DNA from: Streptomyces sp. B3I8
Lineage (GTDB): Bacteria > Actinomycetota > Actinomycetes > Streptomycetales > Streptomycetaceae
Length of the DNA: 64,000 nt
Direction of reading: 5' to 3'
Assembly (NCBI RefSeq): GCF_030816915.1
Contig: NZ_JAUSYN010000002.1
Location: 4,849,501 to 4,913,500, forward strand
Under the pieces are notes generated by a model. That model did not search any database. It saw nothing but the letters and a program-made list of their open reading frames with translations, and was not told the DNA's origin. Positions 20,541 to 29,610 of this stretch are shown piece after piece. The position numbers were made by a program, and so were the translations under genes. How positions within the stretch are numbered: position 1 is the first letter of the stretch; the number at the start of each line of letters is the position of its first letter.

Positions 20541-20682
20541 GCGTGTCACGCTAGAACGGCGGGAAGCCCTCCGCCACCCGAAATGGCGAAGGGCTTTCCA
20601 CACCGTGCGGAAGGGGCAGCCTCCCGCGCTCTCCTGTGACTGCCGGGGCGTACGAGCCCGGACGCCGGAGCCCCGCGGAGCC

Positions 20683-21618
20683 CTACCGGGTCTGCTGGGC
20701 CGGTACCCCGCGGGAGACGGAGTCGTCCTCGGACGGGGAACCGGTGGCGGCCACCGCGGCACCCGTGAGCGTCGCCAGCATCTCGCGCACGTTGGTGAGC
20801 TGCGCGTTGATCGAGTCGCGGCGGTTGGTGAGGGCGGCCAGCTCGCGCTCCGATTCCGAACGGATGCGGTCGGCCTTGGCGTTGGCGTCGGCCACGATGT
20901 CCTCGGCCTGTCGCTGGGCCGTCTCCACCGTCTGGCGGGCGCGGCGCTCGGCGTCCGTGCGCAGCTTCTCCGCCTCCAGGCGCAGCTGCTCCGCGCGGTG
21001 CTCGATCTCCGCGAGACGCTTCTCGGCCTTGGCCTGACGCGAGGCCAGGTCGCGCTCGGACTGCTCGCGGCGCTTGGCGAGGTTGGTCTCGAAGTCGGCG
21101 GCGGCCTGCGCGGCCTTGGCGCGCGTCTCCTCGAAGAGGGCGTCCGCCTCCTCGCGCTTGGACTGCGCGTCCTTCTGGGCCTCGGAGCGCAGCTGGGAGG
21201 CGTCGCTCTTGGCCTTCTCGACGATCCGGACGCCCTCGTCCTCGGCCTTGGACTTGCGCTCGGCGGCGAACGACTCCGCGTCGTTGCGCACCTGCTGGGC
21301 CGCCGACTCGGCGAGCTCGCGGTGCTGCTCGGCGGCGCGCCGGGCCTCCTCGCGCAGGTCCTTCGCCTCTTCCTCGGCGAGACGCAGGATCTTCTCGACG
21401 CGCGCACCGAGACCGGCGTACGACGGCTCGGCGTCGGTGACCTGGGCCTGGGCGTTCTGCGTCTCGAGGTGGAGCTCCTCGATGCGCTTTTCCAGTGCGG
21501 TGATGCGGGCCAGTGCGCTGTCACGGTCGGAGACGAGCTTGGAGATGCGTTCGTCCACCTGAGCGCGGTCGTACCCACGCCGCACAAGCTCGAAGCCGTA
21601 GGGGGAAGTGTCGCTCAT
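20683..21618 (-). CDS. filP: FilP, coiled-coil cytoskeletal protein
   Basis: FilP (311 aa) is an intermediate-filament-like protein that assembles into networks behind the hyphal tip, interacts with DivIVA and gives hyphae rigidity. The N-terminus (MSDTSPYGFELVRRGYDRAQVDERISKLVSDRDSALARI) is DivIVA-like with a heptad coiled coil. A Pro-containing linker (DAEPSYAGLGARV) follows, then a long Ala/Glu/Arg-rich coiled coil (~75-285) and a short tail. Length and sequence match S. coelicolor FilP (SCO5396). It is transcribed in the same direction as scy, 180 bp downstream of it. Confidence 0.95.
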   Translation of the reverse strand: MSDTSPYGFELVRRGYDRAQVDERISKLVSDRDSALARITALEKRIEELHLETQNAQAQVTDAEPSYAGLGARVEKILRLAEEEAKDLREEARRAAEQHRELAESAAQQVRNDAESFAAERKSKAEDEGVRIVEKAKSDASQLRSEAQKDAQSKREEADALFEETRAKAAQAAADFETNLAKRREQSERDLASRQAKAEKRLAEIEHRAEQLRLEAEKLRTDAERRARQTVETAQRQAEDIVADANAKADRIRSESERELAALTNRRDSINAQLTNVREMLATLTGAAVAATGSPSEDDSVSRGVPAQQTR

Positions 21619-21800
21619 GGGGTTCCTGTCGAAAGAGACCGGTGAGGTGATAGAGGGAATCCTAGGGGCCGAAGCGGTGTGTCATCGAGCGGATACGTGT
21701 TTGATCTGGAGAATGACACCTCTTTCGGGTGGCTGACCGCCGGAACCCTTGCCGACACCCGTGTGTTACGCCCCGTCGAGTACGGAATGTACAGCCCTGG

Positions 21801-24800
21801 CTACCCCTCTGACGCCTTGCCACCCGAACGAGGACCGACGACGGCCGCCGCCTTGGCTCCGCCGTCCTTGCCGCCGCCCGGTGCCTCGAAGGACTCCAGG
21901 GCCTCCAGCACGTCCTGCACCCGGGAGATCTCGGCGTTGATGTCCTGTCGCCGGCGCACCAGGATCTCCAGCTCCCGCTTGCCCTCCTCGACCGCCTGCC
22001 GGGCCTCGCGGATCGCCTCGGCCTTGATCTCCTCCGCCTCGGCGACCAGCGAGGTCTTCTTCTGCTCGGCCTCCTTGAGCAGCCCCTCGGCCTTCCGCAC
22101 GGCGGCGATGCGCACCTTGCTCGCCTCCGAGTTGGCCTCCGACATCAGCTCCTCGGCCTTGTCCCGGGCCTCGGCGAGCTGCTCCTCGGCCGCCTTCACC
22201 AGCGCGTCGCACCGCTCGCCCGCCGACTTCATCGCCTCGGCCGACTCGCGCCGCGCCCGCTCGTGCAGCTCCTCGATCTCGGTGGTGATGCGGTCGCGCA
22301 GCTCCTCCGCCCGCTCCCTTATGGCCGTCGCGTCCCGGCGCGCGCCCACCAGCAGCTCGTCGGCGTCCGCGCGGGCCCGCTCCACCAGGCCGTTGCCCTC
22401 GATGGTCGCCTCCGAGACCAGCCGGTCGGCCTCCGTGCGGGCGGCGCCCACCATGCTGTCGGCCTGGGTCTCGGCGTCCGCCGTCGTCCGCTGCGCGTTC
22501 TGCTGGGCGTCCGCGAGGAGCTTGTCGGCCTCCGCCGCCGTCTCCGTGATGAGGGTGTCGACCTGCTCGGCCGCCTCCGAACGCCGCTTGTTGGCCTCCT
22601 TGCGGGCCTCGTCCAGCGTCCGCTCGGCCTCCTCGCGGGCCTGGGCGGTGACCCGCTCGGCCTCCGCCCGCATCCGCTCCGCGTGCTGCTGGGCCGAGCC
22701 GACCGTCTCGGCGGCCTCGGCGCGCAGCCGCTCCGCCTCCTCGGAGGCGTCCCCGACCAGCCGCTCGGCCCGGGCCACGGACTCCGCCCGCACCCGCTCC
22801 GCCTCGGCGTTCGTCTCGGTCAGGACCCGCTCGGCCTCGGCGTTGGTCTCCGTGGTGAGCCGCTCGGCCTCCGACCGCGCCTCGGTGATGAGGGTGTCCG
22901 CCTGCGTCGCCGCGTCCGACCGCATGCGGTTGGCGTCCTCGCGCGCCTCCGCGCGGGTCCGCGCGGCGTCCTGCTCCGCGTGGGCGATGGCGTCCGAGGC
23001 CTCGGTGCGCACCCGCTGGGCGTGGTCCGCGGCGTCCGCGCGCACCCGCTCCGACTCGGCGGCCGCCTCGGCGAGCGTGCGCTCCGCCAGCGAGGCCGCC
23101 GTCTCCCGCTCCTCGGCCGCCTCCCGGCGCAGCCGGCTCGCGTCCTCCGCGGCCCGCTCCCGCTCGGCGTAGGCGTCGGCGCGGACCCGGTCGGACTCCT
23201 CCTCGGCCTCCCGGCGCGTACGCTCCGCCGCGTGCTCGGCGGCGCTGCGCAGTCCGGCGATCTCCTCCTGCGCCTGCTCGTGCAGACCCGCCACCGCGTC
23301 GCGTACCTGCTGGGCGGTCTGCTCGGCGGCGGTGACCATCTCGGTGGCCCGCCGGTCCGCCTCCTCCACCAGCCGCTCGGCCTCGGCCTGCGCCTCCTCG
23401 ACGCGGGCCCTGGCCACCGCGAGGAGCTCCTCGCTCTGCTCGCCGGCCCGCTCCCGCTCCTGGTCGGCGTCCCGGCGCGCGGCGCCGAGCAGTTCCTCGG
23501 CCTCGCGGCGACGACGGGCGGCCTCCTCCTGCGCGGCCGCCAGCGTCTCGGTGGCCTCCTTGTTGAGCCGCTCGGCCGCGGCCTGCGCCTCGGCCCGCAC
23601 CCGGTCGGCGGTGTCCTGCGCCTCCGTCTTGAGCCGCTCGGCCTCCGCCGCCGCCTCCGAACGCAGCCGTACGGCGATGGCCTCGCCCTCGGCGCGGGAG
23701 GCGGACGCGTCGGCCACGGCCTCGTCGCGCAGCCGCTCGGCCTCCGCCTCGGCCTGCGCCTGGAGCGTACGGATCCGCTCGGCGGCCTCCGTGCGCAGCC
23801 GCTCGGTCTCCTCGACGGCCTCGCGGCGCAGCCGTTCGGCCTCCTGGTGGGCGTCGCTCAGCGCCTGCTCGGCGGCGGTGACCCGCTGCTCGGCCTCCTC
23901 CTTGAGCCGTGTCAGCTCCTCGGCGGCCTCCTCGCGACGGGCCTCGACGCCCCGCTCGGTCTCCTCGCGCAGCTCGCGCGCGGCCCGCTCGGCGTCCTCC
24001 TTGAGCGCCTCCGCCTGCTCGGTGGCCTCGGCGCGCTGCCGCTCGGCCTCCTTGCGGGTGCGCTCCAGGGTCTCCTCGGCCTGCCGGCGCAGGGTGGAGG
24101 CCCGCTCGATGGCCTCGGTGCGCACCTTCTCGCTGTCCGTGGCCGCCGTGGCCCGCAGCTCGTCCGCGTCCGCCTTGGCCTTGGCCAGCAGCTCCTCGGC
24201 GGTCTTGGCCGCCTCCTCGATCTGCTGGACGGCCTCCCGCCGTGCCTCGGCGCGGATCTTCTCGCCCTCGGCGACCGCGTCGGCCCGCAGCTGCTCGGCC
24301 TCGCCGCGCAGCCGGCGGGCCTCCTCCTGCAGCTCGACCGTCTTGGCCCGGTACTCCTTGGTGTCGTCCTTCGCCGCGCCCTTGAGCTCCTCGGCGATGT
24401 CGTGCGCCTCGGCACGCAGTCGGTCCGCCTCGGCCTCCGCCTCGCGGCGGATCCGTTCGGCCTCCTCGGCGGCGGCCCTGGTGGTCGCTTTGGCGTCCTC
24501 CGACGCCTTGTTCAGCACGTCCTCCGCCGTACGGGCGGTCTTGGCGAGCTGGGAGGCGGTCTCCTCGGCGGTGATGCTGCGGGCCTTCTCCGCGGCCTCC
24601 GCGACGATCTTCTCCGCCTCGGCGCGAGCGTCCGCGACGACCTGCTCGGCCTCCGTCCTGGTGGACTCCGCCTCCTTGGTGGCCTCGCTGACCAGCCGGG
24701 CGACCTGCTCCTTCGCCGTGCGGGTGCGCTGCTCGTTGGCCGACTCCGCGCTCGACAGCGCCTTCGCGGCGGCCTCCTTGGCCTCCGCGACGACCTTGTC

Positions 24801-25646
24801 GGCCTCGGCGCGCGCCTCGCGCAGCGCCGCCTCGGCCTCGCTCATCCGCTGCTCGGCGCCCCGGCTCAGCTCGGCGGCCTGGCGGCGCGCGGCGTCCGAC
24901 TCCGACGCGGTGCTGGAGCGGAGCTGCTCGGCGTGGTCGGTGGCCTCCTGCGCCTGGGTGGAGGCGGCGTTCAGCAGCCGCTCGGCCTCGGCGCGGGCCC
25001 GCCGCAGGATCTGGTCGGCCTCCGCACGGGCCGCCTCGGCATCACCCTGGAGCCGCTGGCGGGCCTCGGCGGCGATCCGCTCGGCCTCGGCGCGGGCGGT
25101 GGCCAGCGACTGCTCGGCCTCGGCCCGCGACTCGTCCAGCAGCCGCCGGGCCTGCGACTCGGTGCGGGCCCGCAGCTGCTCGGCCCACGCCACGTTCTCG
25201 TTGACGTGCGACTCGACGGTCTGCCGGCGCTCGGCCAGCTCCTGGTCGAGCTGCTGGCGGCGGTTGACCGCCTCCTGGTGCAGCTCCGCCTGGAGCCGCG
25301 CGGCCTGCTCGGCGTGTTCCTGCAGGATGCGCTGGGTCTGCGCGCGGGCCTGACTCAGCTCCCGCTCCGCCTCGCTGCGCAGCTGGTCGGCCTGCGCCTG
25401 GGCGTTGCGGAGCATCTGCTCGGCCTGATAGCCGAGGTCCGTCCCGTCGTAGGCGGGCCGGGACATGAGCGTGCGGCGCGCCTCGTGCAGCTTGGCGCGC
25501 AGCACCTCGACCTGGTAGCCGAGGTCCTCGGCGTGCTGGATCGCCTTTTCCCGCTCGGTCTTCAGCCGTTCCATCTCGGCCTCGAACCGAGAGAGGTGGT
25601 CGACGTCAGCCGCCGGCTCTCGCTCCTGGCGTTCGTAGCCCCGCAC
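21801..25646 (-). CDS. scy: Scy, giant coiled-coil polarity scaffold
   Basis: Scy is the polarisome organiser of Streptomyces; it gathers DivIVA and FilP at future hyphal tips and also affects sporulation septation. Here it is ~1281 aa, almost entirely coiled coil. The N-terminal heptad region (VDHLSRFEAEMERLKTEREKAIQHAEDLGYQVEVL) is followed by the linker SRPAYDGTDLGYQAEQML and a very long array of Ala/Glu/Arg repeats. The repeats are rich in AEAERLRxEA units and match the 51-residue pattern described for this protein. GTG 25646 (RGYERQEREPAADV) was chosen by family start; an in-frame TTG lies 30 bp upstream. S. coelicolor Scy is somewhat longer, as expected for a repeat array. Confidence 0.94.
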   Translation of the reverse strand: MRGYERQEREPAADVDHLSRFEAEMERLKTEREKAIQHAEDLGYQVEVLRAKLHEARRTLMSRPAYDGTDLGYQAEQMLRNAQAQADQLRSEAERELSQARAQTQRILQEHAEQAARLQAELHQEAVNRRQQLDQELAERRQTVESHVNENVAWAEQLRARTESQARRLLDESRAEAEQSLATARAEAERIAAEARQRLQGDAEAARAEADQILRRARAEAERLLNAASTQAQEATDHAEQLRSSTASESDAARRQAAELSRGAEQRMSEAEAALREARAEADKVVAEAKEAAAKALSSAESANEQRTRTAKEQVARLVSEATKEAESTRTEAEQVVADARAEAEKIVAEAAEKARSITAEETASQLAKTARTAEDVLNKASEDAKATTRAAAEEAERIRREAEAEADRLRAEAHDIAEELKGAAKDDTKEYRAKTVELQEEARRLRGEAEQLRADAVAEGEKIRAEARREAVQQIEEAAKTAEELLAKAKADADELRATAATDSEKVRTEAIERASTLRRQAEETLERTRKEAERQRAEATEQAEALKEDAERAARELREETERGVEARREEAAEELTRLKEEAEQRVTAAEQALSDAHQEAERLRREAVEETERLRTEAAERIRTLQAQAEAEAERLRDEAVADASASRAEGEAIAVRLRSEAAAEAERLKTEAQDTADRVRAEAQAAAERLNKEATETLAAAQEEAARRRREAEELLGAARRDADQERERAGEQSEELLAVARARVEEAQAEAERLVEEADRRATEMVTAAEQTAQQVRDAVAGLHEQAQEEIAGLRSAAEHAAERTRREAEEESDRVRADAYAERERAAEDASRLRREAAEERETAASLAERTLAEAAAESERVRADAADHAQRVRTEASDAIAHAEQDAARTRAEAREDANRMRSDAATQADTLITEARSEAERLTTETNAEAERVLTETNAEAERVRAESVARAERLVGDASEEAERLRAEAAETVGSAQQHAERMRAEAERVTAQAREEAERTLDEARKEANKRRSEAAEQVDTLITETAAEADKLLADAQQNAQRTTADAETQADSMVGAARTEADRLVSEATIEGNGLVERARADADELLVGARRDATAIRERAEELRDRITTEIEELHERARRESAEAMKSAGERCDALVKAAEEQLAEARDKAEELMSEANSEASKVRIAAVRKAEGLLKEAEQKKTSLVAEAEEIKAEAIREARQAVEEGKRELEILVRRRQDINAEISRVQDVLEALESFEAPGGGKDGGAKAAAVVGPRSGGKASEG

Positions 25647-25869
25647 TGCGCGGTCCCATCCGTCCCCTGGTCGCAAGCTTGATCAACCGAGCACCGTCCA
25701 TCCGCCGAACGGGGCCCCCGGGGAATGGTGTCAGATTCAACGGCGGAGCACGGGCTGCTGCCCCGACGCTCGTCCCCCGAAACCCGGACCCCGGCAAGTG
25801 GCCACGCGCTCCCGCAGACACACGGGAGGCACGACCGCCCCCAACCCTACCGGCCCTTATGTACGTCGG

Positions 25870-26310
25870 TCAGTGCTCCGCCGACTCAACAGCCGCCGAA
25901 GTGACCAGTTCTGTCAGTACGCCATGACAGTCCTTCGGGTGCAGGAAGGTGATCCGCGACCCCATGGAGCCGCGCCGTGGCTCCTCGTACAGGACGCGGA
26001 CGCCCTTGTCCCGGATGTCCGCCGCCTCGGCGTCGACGTCCGCCGTGCCGAAAGCGATGTGGTGCACCCCCTCGCCATTTTTGGCCAGCCACTTGGCGAC
26101 GGTGGAATCCTCGCGGACGGGTTCGAGCAGTTGCAGGTAGGAGGCGCCGCCGTCGTCGGTGCCGTTGATCCGCAGCATGGCCTCGCGGACCCCCTGTTCC
26201 TCGTTGACCTCGGTGTGGAACACCTCGAAGCCGTACGTGGCCCGGTAGAACTCGACGGTCGCGTCGAGGTCGTGACAGGCGATCCCGATGTGGTCGATTC
26301 GCGTCAGCAT
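25870..26310 (-). CDS. mce: Methylmalonyl-CoA epimerase
   Basis: This enzyme interconverts (2S)- and (2R)-methylmalonyl-CoA, linking propionyl-CoA carboxylase to the B12-dependent mutase and setting extender supply for polyketides. It is a 146-aa VOC-fold protein. Metal ligands are visible in [29 protein letters not shown] and the C-terminal [13 protein letters not shown] 26310 is the only sensible start. It is divergent from the thiolase gene, sharing a 158-bp promoter region with a clear palindrome. Syntenic with SCO5398. Confidence 0.94.
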   Translation of the reverse strand: MLTRIDHIGIACHDLDATVEFYRATYGFEVFHTEVNEEQGVREAMLRINGTDDGGASYLQLLEPVREDSTVAKWLAKNGEGVHHIAFGTADVDAEAADIRDKGVRVLYEEPRRGSMGSRITFLHPKDCHGVLTELVTSAAVESAEH

Positions 26311-26405
26311 GGTGTCAGTGCAGCGCTACGGCGACGGTTACGCAACGTGCGCGCGATCACACCGTAAGGACGATGACGGCACGGAGTGCCACTCAGTACC
26401 TTGGA

Positions 26406-26423
26406 AGTGAACCCTCGTTCACT
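26406..26423. promoter_or_regulatory. Palindromic operator candidate AGTGAACcctcGTTCACT
   Basis: A perfect 7-bp inverted repeat with a 4-bp spacer lies between the divergent mce and thiolase starts, 46 bp before the thiolase ATG. Its size and symmetry suit a TetR- or GntR-type dimer. The regulator is not identifiable from this window. Confidence 0.5.
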
Positions 26424-26468
26424 CCCACTCACTCCTCGGCAGTGCAGCCGGTAAGGGGATCGCAGCTC

Positions 26469-27671
26469 ATGACCCGAACGAACAGCAATACCTCGGTGAT
26501 CGTCGCGGGCGCGCGGACGCCCATGGGACGGTTGCTGGGCTCCCTGAAGTCCTTCTCCGGAGCCGATCTCGGCGGCTTCGCGATCAAGGCCGCCCTCGAC
26601 CGTGCGGGCATCGGCGGCGACCAGGTGCAGTACGTGATCATGGGCCAGGTGCTGCAGGCGGGAGCGGGGCAGATCCCGGCGCGGCAGGCCGCGGTCAAGG
26701 CCGGCATCCCCATGAGCGTGCCGGCGCTCACGATCAACAAGGTGTGCCTGTCCGGCCTCGACGCCGTCGCGCTCGCCGACCAGCTCATCCGCGCCGGAGA
26801 GTTCGACGTGATCGTGGCCGGCGGCCAGGAGTCCATGACCAACGCCCCCCACCTGCTGCCGGGGTCCCGCGAGGGCTTCAAGTACGGCGCCGTGCAGATG
26901 CTCGACGCGATGGCGTACGACGGCCTCACCGACTCCTTCGAGAACATCGCCATGGGGGAGTCCACCGAGAAGCACAACACCCGCCTCGGCATCCCCCGCG
27001 AGGCGCAGGACAAGATCGCCGCCCTGTCCCACCAGCGGGCCGCCGCCGCGCAGAAGAACGGCCTGTTCGAGGCCGAGATCACCCCCGTGGAGATCCCGCA
27101 GCGCAAGGGCGAGCCGGTCATCTTCAGCAAGGACGAGGGCATCCGCCCCGAGACGACCGCCGAGTCGCTCGGCAAGCTGCGGCCCGCGTTCAGCAAGGAC
27201 GGCACGATCACCGCGGGCTCCTCCTCGCAGATCTCCGACGGTGCCGCCGCCGTCGTCGTCATGAGCAGGGCGAAGGCCGAGGAGCTGGGCCTGGAGTGGA
27301 TCGCCGAGATCGGCGCCCACGGCAACGTGGCCGGGCCGGACAACTCGCTGCAGTCCCAGCCGTCGAACGCGATCCGGCACGCGCTCGGCAAGGAGGGCCT
27401 GGACGTCACCGACCTCGACCTCATCGAGATCAACGAGGCCTTCGCCGCCGTGGCCGTGCAGTCAATGAAGGACCTGGGAATTTCCTCCGAAAAGGTGAAT
27501 GTGAACGGTGGCGCGATCGCGCTCGGCCACCCCATCGGCATGTCCGGCGCACGGCTCGTCCTGCACCTGGCGCTGGAGCTCAGGCGGCGCGGTGGCGGGG
27601 TCGGCGCGGCGGCGCTGTGCGGCGGCGGGGGTCAGGGCGACGCGCTGATCCTGCGGGTCCCGGGCGCCTGA
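26469..27671 (+). CDS. Acetyl-CoA C-acetyltransferase (thiolase)
   Basis: This biosynthetic-type thiolase (400 aa) condenses two acetyl-CoA to acetoacetyl-CoA or cleaves it. The nucleophilic Cys is in [19 protein letters not shown] (about residue 93), the His in [19 protein letters not shown], and the second Cys in [23 protein letters not shown] is also present. ATG 26469 is preceded by AAGGGG. Together with 3-hydroxybutyryl-CoA dehydrogenase (8.7 kb) it can route acetyl-CoA towards butyryl-CoA. meaB follows 91 bp downstream. Confidence 0.95.
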   Translation: MTRTNSNTSVIVAGARTPMGRLLGSLKSFSGADLGGFAIKAALDRAGIGGDQVQYVIMGQVLQAGAGQIPARQAAVKAGIPMSVPALTINKVCLSGLDAVALADQLIRAGEFDVIVAGGQESMTNAPHLLPGSREGFKYGAVQMLDAMAYDGLTDSFENIAMGESTEKHNTRLGIPREAQDKIAALSHQRAAAAQKNGLFEAEITPVEIPQRKGEPVIFSKDEGIRPETTAESLGKLRPAFSKDGTITAGSSSQISDGAAAVVVMSRAKAEELGLEWIAEIGAHGNVAGPDNSLQSQPSNAIRHALGKEGLDVTDLDLIEINEAFAAVAVQSMKDLGISSEKVNVNGGAIALGHPIGMSGARLVLHLALELRRRGGGVGAAALCGGGGQGDALILRVPGA

Positions 27672-27762
27672 CGGCCGCCCTTCGCGTAGGTCTGTTCTTC
27701 TGTAGGTCTGTAGGTCTGTAGGCCTGCTGGTTTGTCGGTCCGCTTGTCCGAACGGAGCTGTG

Positions 27763-28719
27763 ATGCAGGACGTCGCCACGCTGGTCGCCCGGGCGAGGGA
27801 GGGCCGGCCGCGTGCCGTGGCCCGGCTGATCTCCCTCGTGGAGGGGGCGTCCCCGCAGCTCAGGGAGGTCATGGCCGCGCTCGCCCCGCTCACCGGCGGG
27901 GCGTACGTGGTGGGGCTGACGGGGTCGCCGGGCGTCGGCAAGTCGACGTCCACGTCCGCGCTGGTCACCGCCTACCGGAAGGCCGGGAAACGGGTCGGTG
28001 TGCTCGCCGTCGACCCGTCCTCCCCGTTCTCCGGGGGCGCGCTGCTCGGTGACCGGGTGCGGATGTCGGAGCACGCCTCCGACGCGGGCGTCTACATCCG
28101 TTCGATGGCGACGCGCGGGCACCTGGGCGGCCTCGCCTGGGCCGCGCCCCAGGCGATCCGGGTGCTGGACGCGGCGGGCTGCGACGTGATCCTCGTCGAG
28201 ACGGTCGGCGTCGGGCAGTCGGAGGTCGAGATCGCCTCCCAGGCCGACACCTCGGTGGTGCTTCTCGCGCCCGGGATGGGCGACGGCATCCAGGCCGCCA
28301 AGGCGGGCATCCTGGAGATCGGCGACGTCTACGTCGTCAACAAGGCGGACCGCGACGGCGCCGACGCGACCGCCCGCGAGCTGAACCACATGCTGAGCCT
28401 CGGCGAGGCGCGGGGCCCGGGCGACTGGCGTCCCCCGATCGTCAAGACGGTCGCGGCGCGGGGCGAGGGCGTCGAGGAGGTCGTCGAGGCGCTGGAGAAG
28501 CACCGTGCGTGGATGGAGGAGCGGGGGGTCCTGGCCGAGCGCCGCAGGGCGCGGGCGGCCCGCGAGGTCGAGACGATCGCCGTCACGACGCTGCGCGAAC
28601 GCATCGGCGACCTCCACGGCGACAGGCGCCTGAGCGCGCTGGCGGACCGCATCGTGCAGGGCGAACTGGACCCCTACCGGGCGGCGGACGAGCTGGTGGA
28701 GGGCTTGGTGGGGGGCTGA
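27763..28719 (+). CDS. meaB: MeaB, G-protein chaperone of B12-dependent acyl-CoA mutase
   Basis: MeaB/ArgK-type GTPase (~318 aa) gates loading of adenosylcobalamin into methylmalonyl-CoA (and related) mutases and protects them from inactivation. The P-loop is GLTGSPGVGKSTSTSAL, then VDPSSPFSGGALLGDRVRM, the switch region ETVGVGQSEVEIA, and base-recognition NKADRDGAD. The C-terminal dimerisation arm (VEALEKHRAWMEERGVL...) is present. ATG 27763 is 5 bp from GGAG; GTG 27760 is too close to it. Location beside mce and thiolase matches SCO5398-5400. Confidence 0.94.
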   Translation: MQDVATLVARAREGRPRAVARLISLVEGASPQLREVMAALAPLTGGAYVVGLTGSPGVGKSTSTSALVTAYRKAGKRVGVLAVDPSSPFSGGALLGDRVRMSEHASDAGVYIRSMATRGHLGGLAWAAPQAIRVLDAAGCDVILVETVGVGQSEVEIASQADTSVVLLAPGMGDGIQAAKAGILEIGDVYVVNKADRDGADATARELNHMLSLGEARGPGDWRPPIVKTVAARGEGVEEVVEALEKHRAWMEERGVLAERRRARAAREVETIAVTTLRERIGDLHGDRRLSALADRIVQGELDPYRAADELVEGLVGG

Positions 28720-28726
28720 GAACCGC

Positions 28727-28790
28727 GTCCCGCGAGGGGGCGCGGGGGACGGGAAGGGGCGGCGGGGGCGAGAGAAAGCCCCCCGGCCAC
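28727..28790. repeat. Copy of the dispersed G/C-rich intergenic element (reverse orientation)
   Basis: Between the convergent meaB and PepSY genes. On the - strand it reads ...CGCCCCCGCCGCCC..TTCCCGTCCC..., the same core as at about 13195-13230, 53795-53825, 61608-61645 and, reversed, 52895-52955. It probably acts as a bidirectional terminator. Confidence 0.55.
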
Positions 28791-28799
28791 CCCTGTCCG

Positions 28800-29474
28800 T
28801 CACGGGTGACCGGGGGTCACTCCCGCACCCCGCAACCCGACCGTCCAGTCCCGCTCCCCACCGCCGGAGGCGACCGTCTCCGCCTCCCATCCGCGCTCGT
28901 CCAGTTCCACGGACGTCACCGCCCCCTTCGACGCGGCCGCCCGCGCCGCCTCCTCCGCCGACGTCGAGGCTCCCTTCAGCGCGGCGCGCGCCTCCGTCAC
29001 GTCCTCCGCGTCCTCGTGCTCGACACGTACCGCCCGCACCTTCCCGGTGTCCGGGTCCACCCGTACGTCACGCCAGGAGTCGTCCGCGGACAGCACCTCC
29101 ACCGACCAGACCGAGTCGTCCAGCTCCGCCCGCACCACCGCGCCCGGCGTGTGCCGCAGGGCGGCGGCGATCGCCTCGGCGGCGGTCACCCCGGCGGAGG
29201 ACACGGCGACGGAGTCGTCGTCGCGCCCGTCCCGGCCGTGGTGACGTCCGTGGTCGTCGCGTCCGTCGTCGAGTCCGTCGTGGTGTCGCCCGTGGTCGTC
29301 GAGTCCGTCGTGGTGCCGGGCGTTCACCCGGTCGTCCGCACCGGATCCGGGCGCGCCCGATGCGGCCACGTCCGACCCCGCTCCACCGTCGTCCGCGACG
29401 GCCAGTGCCGTCGCCGTACCGCCTCCCACCAGCACCGCCGCCGCGACGACCGCAAGTACGATGTTCCGCTTCAT
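28800..29474 (-). CDS. Exported PepSY-domain protein with His/Asp-rich segment
   Basis: A 224-aa exported protein with a signal/anchor segment (RNIVLAVVAAAVLVGGGTATALAV). Next comes a His/Asp/Gly-rich low-complexity stretch with HHDGLDDHGRHH units (~residues 50-85), then two PepSY-like repeats (AAEAIAAALRHTPGAVVRAELDD... and EAARAAASKGAVTSVELDERGWEAET). PepSY domains bind or inhibit peptidases or act as extracytoplasmic sensors. GGAGG precedes ATG 29474. It is divergent from the adjacent two-component system, whose kinase carries a similar Asp/His repeat, which suggests they act together. Confidence 0.82.
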   Translation of the reverse strand: MKRNIVLAVVAAAVLVGGGTATALAVADDGGAGSDVAASGAPGSGADDRVNARHHDGLDDHGRHHDGLDDGRDDHGRHHGRDGRDDDSVAVSSAGVTAAEAIAAALRHTPGAVVRAELDDSVWSVEVLSADDSWRDVRVDPDTGKVRAVRVEHEDAEDVTEARAALKGASTSAEEAARAAASKGAVTSVELDERGWEAETVASGGGERDWTVGLRGAGVTPGHP

Positions 29475-29550
29475 GCCGCTCCTCCATGAGGTCGGGTGGA
29501 CCCCGGAACCGTCCGGGGCCGATGACACGGACCACCGTCGCCCACCCGTG

Positions 29551-29589
29551 CTGAACGCAGCCTGAAGCCACCTGAAGAACCCTTCAGGT
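29551..29589. promoter_or_regulatory. Phased CTGAA repeats and inverted repeat between the PepSY gene and the response regulator
   Basis: CTGAA occurs at 29551, 29562 and 29572, 10-11 bp apart, as expected for tandem binding of OmpR-type regulators on one DNA face. The last copy is half of the perfect inverted repeat ACCTGAAG-aacc-CTTCAGGT (29570-29589). It lies 21 bp upstream of the response-regulator start in the divergent promoter region and is a likely autoregulatory box. Confidence 0.6.
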
Positions 29590-29610
29590 TCTCTCTGTCA
29601 CGCTGGGCGC

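Noticed and set aside
22263..25682. 1139-residue open frame on the + strand opposite scy (and a 673-residue one in another frame)
   Set aside because: Repetitive Leu/Gly/Arg or Ser/Arg/Ala sequence that mirrors the scy coiled-coil repeats; long antisense frames are expected in such DNA.
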